Assembly (NCBI GenBank): GCA_934667795.1
Contig: CAKUMP010000077.1
Span: forward strand, 1-9,566
Source of the DNA: an uncultured Chthoniobacterales bacterium
GTDB taxonomy: Bacteria; Verrucomicrobiota; Verrucomicrobiia; Chthoniobacterales; CAKUMP01
Direction of reading: 5' to 3'
DNA length: 9,566 nucleotides
Under the pieces are notes generated by a model, which had not been told where the DNA came from, did not search any database, and saw only the letters and a list, made by a program, of their open reading frames with translations. This document shows positions 6,261-9,566 of the stretch, in pieces. Positions within the stretch are counted from its first letter, which is position 1, and each line of letters begins with the position of its first letter. A program made the translations under genes and the position numbers.

Positions 6261-6295
6261 ATCGCCGGCCTGGCAACGGGTCGGCGATTTTTTTT
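6261..6295 (+). terminator. Intrinsic terminator of rpsT
   Basis: ATCGCCGGCCT (6261-6271) pairs with GGGTCGGCGAT (6278-6288) in an 11-bp stem with two G-U pairs and a 6-nt loop. It is followed at once by eight T (6288-6295). This is a classical Rho-independent terminator. Confidence 0.95.
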
Positions 6296-6319
6296 GCACT
6301 CCGCATTATTTCCTGCAAG

Positions 6320-6465
6320 GGCTTCGGATGATTTTCATAAGCCGCGGAATGGAGTCTTCGACATAGCCTATCTCCTATTATTTCAAATAAGATAGGCAAA
6401 ACGCGGAAGACCGCTGAAATTTAATGATAAAGAACCTTTCGCGCTTTTCTGCGAGTTCCGCGGCT
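6320..6465. other. Structured intergenic region, possible multi-stem RNA
   Basis: The 400-bp gap between rpsT and the dehydrogenase holds no standard gene. AGCCGCGGAA (6340-6349) pairs perfectly with TTCCGCGGCT (6456-6465). Enclosed are GTCTTC/GAAGAC (6354-6359 with 6406-6411) stacked over GCCTATCT/AGATAGGC (6366-6373 with 6390-6397), and a small TCGC/GCGA stem (6439-6442 with 6451-6454). Together they could form a three-way junction of about 126 nt. A competing hairpin uses GGCTT/AAGCC (6320-6324 with 6339-6343), which might allow a switch. No promoter or known RNA family is recognised. It could be a small RNA, a leader element of the next gene, or a decayed mobile repeat. Confidence 0.4.
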
Positions 6466-6500
6466 AATCCAGAGGTTTTTCGTGTAAGACCGATCCTTTT

Positions 6501-6526
6501 AGCCGACGGGACGTCGGCGTGCCCAG
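6501..6526 (-). repeat. Intergenic GC-rich repeat, copy C
   Basis: Read on the minus strand it starts CTGGG and carries CGACGTCCC followed by GTCGGC. It matches copy A at 22 of 26 aligned positions with one missing base. Its centre is a perfect inverted repeat, GCCGACG/CGTCGGC (6502-6508 with 6512-6518). The AG at its plus-strand end supplies the first two bases of the AGGAGG that follows. Confidence 0.62.
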
Positions 6527-6530
6527 GAGG
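6525..6530 (+). promoter_or_regulatory. Strong Shine-Dalgarno sequence
   Basis: AGGAGG lies 9 nt before ATG 6540. It is the strongest ribosome binding site I found in the window, yet it serves only a 19-codon frame and not the dehydrogenase directly. It overlaps the edge of repeat copy C, so it may be partly accidental. Confidence 0.5.
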
Positions 6531-6539
6531 ATTTTTCAT

Positions 6540-6599
6540 ATGTTGGCCAAGAGAGTGGTAATTTCATGGTTGAAAAATATTTGGCAGGGTGTCATGTAA
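6540..6599 (+). CDS. Possible 19-residue leader peptide upstream of the dehydrogenase
   Basis: ATG 6540 opens MLAKRVVISWLKNIWQGVM and ends at TAA 6597-6599, 20 bases before the chosen dehydrogenase start. A perfect AGGAGG lies 9 nt upstream. The peptide is basic and amphipathic with two tryptophans; it has no charged cluster or codon run of the kind seen in amino-acid attenuators. It could couple translation to the dehydrogenase, act as a regulatory upstream frame, or be chance. A true product is unproven. Confidence 0.35.
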   Translation: MLAKRVVISWLKNIWQGVM

Positions 6600-6619
6600 G
6601 GGGAAAGGAATATCACAAC

Positions 6620-7471
6620 ATGAAATTACGCGAGCGTGAGACGATTTTTGGCAAGTTGAATCCCTTTGAAGGGAAAGTGGTCGGGATAAGTGGTGGGGGG
6701 CATGGGATTGGAAAAACGACTGTGCTGGAGATTTTGCGTTTGGGCGGAAAAGTGGCGACCTTTACCTTGCGGGAAGATGAGGTGCGTTTATTACAAGAGC
6801 ATGCGGCGGGATATGGGGAAAATTTACTGGTTCGGCAGGGAGATGCAGCAGACGGGGAGTTTGCGAAGGAATTCATGCAGGAGGTGGAGGAGAAGTTTGG
6901 ACGTCTGGATGGCTGGGTGAATAATGCGCTCGTGAATTTGCTCAGACCATTTGAGGATGAGACAGAAGAAGAATATCGAAGGGCGCTGGAAGTCAATCTG
7001 GTTGCTCCTTTTTTGTGGGCGAAGCTGGTCGTTCCATTTCTGGAGAAAACACAGGGCGCCATGGTCAATATGTCCTCGATTATGGCGCGTTTGACCGTTG
7101 GAAAAAATATCACCTATACCTCTCACAAGGCGGGTATTGAGGGATGGACGCGTGGAATGGCGGTGGAACTGGCTCCGAAAGGGATACGGGTAAATGCGGT
7201 GGCTCCAGGAATGATTATTACTTCTTATCATTATCTTCAGGATGGTTATTCGGAAGAACAAAAAAATGATCCCGAAATAATCGCTCAAAAAGCCATGTAC
7301 CAGAAACTCGGAGATACCTATCAGCCCTGGCCGACAGCCGGGATGGCGATTGATATTGCGGAAACCATTTTATTCCTGTTATCCGATAGTGCCTGGTTTA
7401 TCACAGGACAGGTGGTGACGGTGGATGGTGGCAGGACTGCTTCGATTAAAGCAAATAATATTGATTACTAA
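6620..7471 (+). CDS. Short-chain dehydrogenase/reductase (SDR family), NAD(P)-dependent
   Basis: The 283-residue protein has a classical SDR fold. The nucleotide-binding motif is SGGGHGIGK (24-32, the TGxxxGIG position), NNA lies at 101-103, the catalytic serine is at 152-153, YTSHK (166-170) gives the Tyr-x-x-x-Lys pair, APGMI (195-199) follows, and VDGGRT (268-273) closes the C-terminus. The active-site residues are present, so it should be an active oxidoreductase; the substrate, probably a sugar or other alcohol, cannot be read from sequence. NNAL replaces the usual NNAG, a mild variant. I chose ATG 6620 because AAAGGAA (6604-6610) precedes it and it leaves the usual short lead before the first strand. 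ATG 6566 in the same frame would add 18 residues. gltX follows after 77 bp with no terminator between. Confidence 0.9.
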   Translation: MKLRERETIFGKLNPFEGKVVGISGGGHGIGKTTVLEILRLGGKVATFTLREDEVRLLQEHAAGYGENLLVRQGDAADGEFAKEFMQEVEEKFGRLDGWVNNALVNLLRPFEDETEEEYRRALEVNLVAPFLWAKLVVPFLEKTQGAMVNMSSIMARLTVGKNITYTSHKAGIEGWTRGMAVELAPKGIRVNAVAPGMIITSYHYLQDGYSEEQKNDPEIIAQKAMYQKLGDTYQPWPTAGMAIDIAETILFLLSDSAWFITGQVVTVDGGRTASIKANNIDY

Positions 7472-7548
7472 TGATGAATTCGTAATTTTTGGACAAACGT
7501 GTTAGAAATGATGGACGGGTGGAAATGGATTCGTTAGTCTGAAGGACT

Positions 7549-8871
7549 ATGAGTTTGAAAGTACGAGTCAGGTTTGCGCCATCACCTACAGGGTATTTGC
7601 ATGTAGGAGGAGCGCGTACAGCATTATTTAATTACCTTTATGCGAAAAAGCATGGAGGAGATTTTATCTTACGGATTGAAGACACTGATCAGTCGCGGAA
7701 TTCTGAAGAAGCAGTTCAGGTGATTTTTGATGGGTTGCGCTGGTTGGGGCTGGAATGGAATGAAGGCGTGCAGGCCGGAGGAGAGTATGGCCCGTATTTT
7801 CAGAGCCAGCGAAAAGAAATTTATGATAAACATTTAAAAGTTCTGGAAGATAAAGGACTGGTGTATGATGACCAGGGGGCGATCCGTTTCCGTTCTCCAC
7901 GCAAGCCGGTCGTGGTTAATGACCTCGTCTGTGGGAGCATCGAATTTGATCGAAGCGGGGACCCCGATATGACTATTCGACGTCCGGATGGGTCGTACAT
8001 TTTCCATTTTGTCAGTGTCGTGGACGATCTCGAAATGAAAGTCACGCATGTGATTCGCGGGGAAGACCATTTGTCCAATACTCCGAAACATCTGGAATTG
8101 TATCAGGCACTGGGGTACGAGCCGCCGGCATTTGCACATATCCCGTTGATTTTGAATAAAGACGGCTCGAAAATGAGCAAGCGGGACGAAGGCGCGAGTA
8201 TTATGACCTATATGGAAAATGGGTATGCGCCGGAAGCTGTTGTGAATTACCTGTGCCTGCTGGGCTGGTCTCCGAAAGATAATCGCGAGAAGCTGGATCT
8301 GTCAGAAGTGATCGAGTTGTTTGATCTGGATAAAATTAACCGGCGAAATGCTTCTTTTGACCTGGATAAATGTTTCTGGTTAAACGGGCAGTATATTTTG
8401 CAGATGGGGATAGAGCGGTTTCGGGAGCTGAGTGCGCCCTTTTTGGACAAAGCAGGAGTGGTGGCGGATTCCGAGGAACAGTTGCTGAAGGTTCTGGCAC
8501 TGGTGAAAGAAAAAATCAAGCATTTCAGTGATGTGCCCGCCTGGGTTTCCTATTTCTTTACAGAAGAATATGAATATGCGACGGAGGCAGTAGAAAAAGC
8601 GTTGAAAGCGGATGGTGCACTGGATGCATTGGATAAATTGCGAAATAAATATGCCGGACTCACCGACTGGACGTCGGAAGCATTGGAAAATGGCTTGAAG
8701 GAAATTGCAGCCGAAACCGGTTTGAAGACGAAAGTATTTGTACATCCTGCGCGCGTTGCGGTGAGTGGTCGGGCGGTAGGACCGAGCTTGTATCCGATGC
8801 TGGAAGTGATGGGACGGGAACGGGTTCTGGCACGCATGGAAAAAACATTACAGCAATTTGCTGACCGTTAA
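7549..8871 (+). CDS. gltX: Glutamyl-tRNA synthetase
   Basis: The 440-residue class I synthetase charges tRNA-Glu with glutamate in the cytoplasm. It opens RFAPSPTGYLHVGGARTALF (8-27), with the HIGH-type motif HVGG at 18-21. LRIEDTD (41-47), THVIRGEDHLSNTPKH (166-181) and KMSKR (208-212) complete the catalytic core, and FDLDKINRRNASFDLDKCFW (258-277) leads into the anticodon-binding part. The protein is about 30 residues shorter than E. coli GltX (471). The shortfall falls at GLVYDDQGAIRF (103-114), where the family usually carries a 40-residue zinc-binding segment. The reading frame is intact there. F152 stands where the family usually has Tyr in PTYxx. GAAGGA ends only 2 nt before the ATG, so the start rests on homology. 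aroE follows after 4 bp. Confidence 0.96.
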   Translation: MSLKVRVRFAPSPTGYLHVGGARTALFNYLYAKKHGGDFILRIEDTDQSRNSEEAVQVIFDGLRWLGLEWNEGVQAGGEYGPYFQSQRKEIYDKHLKVLEDKGLVYDDQGAIRFRSPRKPVVVNDLVCGSIEFDRSGDPDMTIRRPDGSYIFHFVSVVDDLEMKVTHVIRGEDHLSNTPKHLELYQALGYEPPAFAHIPLILNKDGSKMSKRDEGASIMTYMENGYAPEAVVNYLCLLGWSPKDNREKLDLSEVIELFDLDKINRRNASFDLDKCFWLNGQYILQMGIERFRELSAPFLDKAGVVADSEEQLLKVLALVKEKIKHFSDVPAWVSYFFTEEYEYATEAVEKALKADGALDALDKLRNKYAGLTDWTSEALENGLKEIAAETGLKTKVFVHPARVAVSGRAVGPSLYPMLEVMGRERVLARMEKTLQQFADR

Positions 8872-8875
8872 AATT

Positions 8876-9566
8876 ATGAAACCGTATTATACCCTGGAGG
8901 ATTTACGGCAGTGGGAAAAAGTGGAGGAAAAACTGGGCAGTACTGCGCGTCTGGCGGTGATCGGGAATCCGGTGGAACATTCCCGTTCTCCCGGGATGCA
9001 TCAGGCTGCTCTGGATGCACTGGGGATTAAAACCCGGTACGTACGGTTACTGATTCAGGAAGAAGAGTTTGCAGAGGCGCTGGAATTAATTGTCGCCAAA
9101 CAGTTTATTGGGGCGAATGTGACGATCCCGCATAAGCAGGCGGCTTTGGAGGGTGCGACCTATGTGAGTGAACATGCCCGGAAAATGCGGGCAGTGAATA
9201 CGCTTGTTGTGCGCGATAACAAGGAACTGGAAGGGTTCAGTACCGATGGGCCGGGGTTTGTGCGTGCAATTCGGGAAGAGTTCGGGATGGATTTGAGAGA
9301 TTTGCGTGTGCTGATGCTGGGTGCGGGTGGAGGCGCCGGGAGGTCGTTGTCGGTACAATGTGCTTTGGAAGACGTGCCACGCCTGGTACTTTCCAACCGG
9401 ACTTTTGAAAAAGCAGAAATGTTGAGGGAAGAACTGAAAGAGCTTTTTGTATCCGATCGTCTGATTGGACCGGAAGACCGTCTGGTCGCAGTGCCCATGG
9501 GGTCGGCTGCGATGGAACGAGAACTCCGGGCCGTGGATCTGATTGTCAATGCCACCAGCGTGGGAA
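8876..9566 (+). CDS. aroE: Shikimate dehydrogenase, 3' end cut by window edge
   Basis: The visible 230 residues belong to AroE, which reduces 3-dehydroshikimate to shikimate with NADPH in the route to chorismate and the aromatic amino acids. GNPVEHSRSPGMH (30-42) holds the two shikimate-binding serines (S36, S38). GANVTIPHK (79-87) ends in the catalytic lysine K87. Next come AVNT (106-109) and GFSTDGPGF (120-128) with the catalytic aspartate D124. GAGGGAG (149-155) begins the NADP-binding domain, NRT (174-176) fits the NADP-phosphate contact, and NATSVG ends the window. A 25-residue N-terminal extension precedes the first strand; I recall similar extensions in Verrucomicrobia. There is no Shine-Dalgarno sequence and only 4 bp after gltX, so translational coupling is likely. 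Confidence 0.96.
   Translation, partial: MKPYYTLEDLRQWEKVEEKLGSTARLAVIGNPVEHSRSPGMHQAALDALGIKTRYVRLLIQEEEFAEALELIVAKQFIGANVTIPHKQAALEGATYVSEHARKMRAVNTLVVRDNKELEGFSTDGPGFVRAIREEFGMDLRDLRVLMLGAGGGAGRSLSVQCALEDVPRLVLSNRTFEKAEMLREELKELFVSDRLIGPEDRLVAVPMGSAAMERELRAVDLIVNATSVG

Noticed and set aside
6341..6464. A tRNA, suggested by the GCCGCGG/CCGCGGC terminal pairing
   Set aside because: The span is 124 nt. There is no T-loop GTTCRA motif, no D-arm pattern, and no 5-bp anticodon stem at the right place.
6689..6721. Walker A-like GxxxxGKT in the dehydrogenase
   Set aside because: The string GGHGIGKT coincides with the SDR dinucleotide-binding glycine motif, and the rest of the protein is SDR. It is not an ATPase P-loop.
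6613..7288. Two minus-strand frames of 166 and 154 codons
   Set aside because: Both are antisense to the dehydrogenase, which has a complete set of SDR motifs. They are composition-driven open frames.
7472..7548. A separate gltX promoter in the 77-bp gap
   Set aside because: TTGGAC is present, but no -10 box lies at a proper spacing. Read-through from the dehydrogenase is as likely.

Overview
The window is bacterial chromosome, made mostly of conserved housekeeping genes separated by unusually structured intergenic DNA. A SecD-SecF fusion in one polypeptide, an AroE with an N-terminal YTLEDLRQW-type extension, bacterial S20 and S21, and a GntR/LacI-type chimeric regulator together suggest the PVC group (Verrucomicrobiota/Lentisphaerota). 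This placement is an inference from gene style, not from a marker search, and is only moderately sure.

Layout. The left part is read from the minus strand: a HEAT-like protein of unknown function running off the left edge (1-875), rpsU for ribosomal protein S21 (1120-1314), secDF (1490-3835), yajC (3952-4269), and a GntR-family regulator with a sugar-binding-type C-terminal domain (4464-5615). The right part is read from the plus strand: rpsT for ribosomal protein S20 (5956-6219), a short-chain dehydrogenase (6620-7471), gltX for glutamyl-tRNA synthetase (7549-8871), and aroE for shikimate dehydrogenase (8876 to the right edge, cut). The regulator and rpsT diverge from a shared 340-bp spacer.

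How the genes work together. YajC and SecDF are accessory parts of the Sec translocase and sit together as usual. rpsU and rpsT each have their own well-formed sigma-70-type promoter and an intrinsic terminator. gltX and aroE are 4 bp apart and are probably translationally coupled. The regulator and the dehydrogenase have no obvious target or pathway in the window.

The least explained content lies between genes. A roughly 27-bp GC-rich palindromic element (core CGACGTCCCCGTCGGC) occurs as four clear copies plus one partial copy, in four intergenic spacers and in both orientations, and in none of the genes. Two copies carry a second shared palindrome, CCAACGTACCGTTGG. The spacer between rpsT and the dehydrogenase also holds a possible multi-stem RNA fold (6340-6465) and a 19-codon leader ORF behind the strongest Shine-Dalgarno sequence I saw; that sequence is partly supplied by a repeat copy. 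The glutamyl-tRNA synthetase lacks most of the zinc-binding segment in its catalytic domain.
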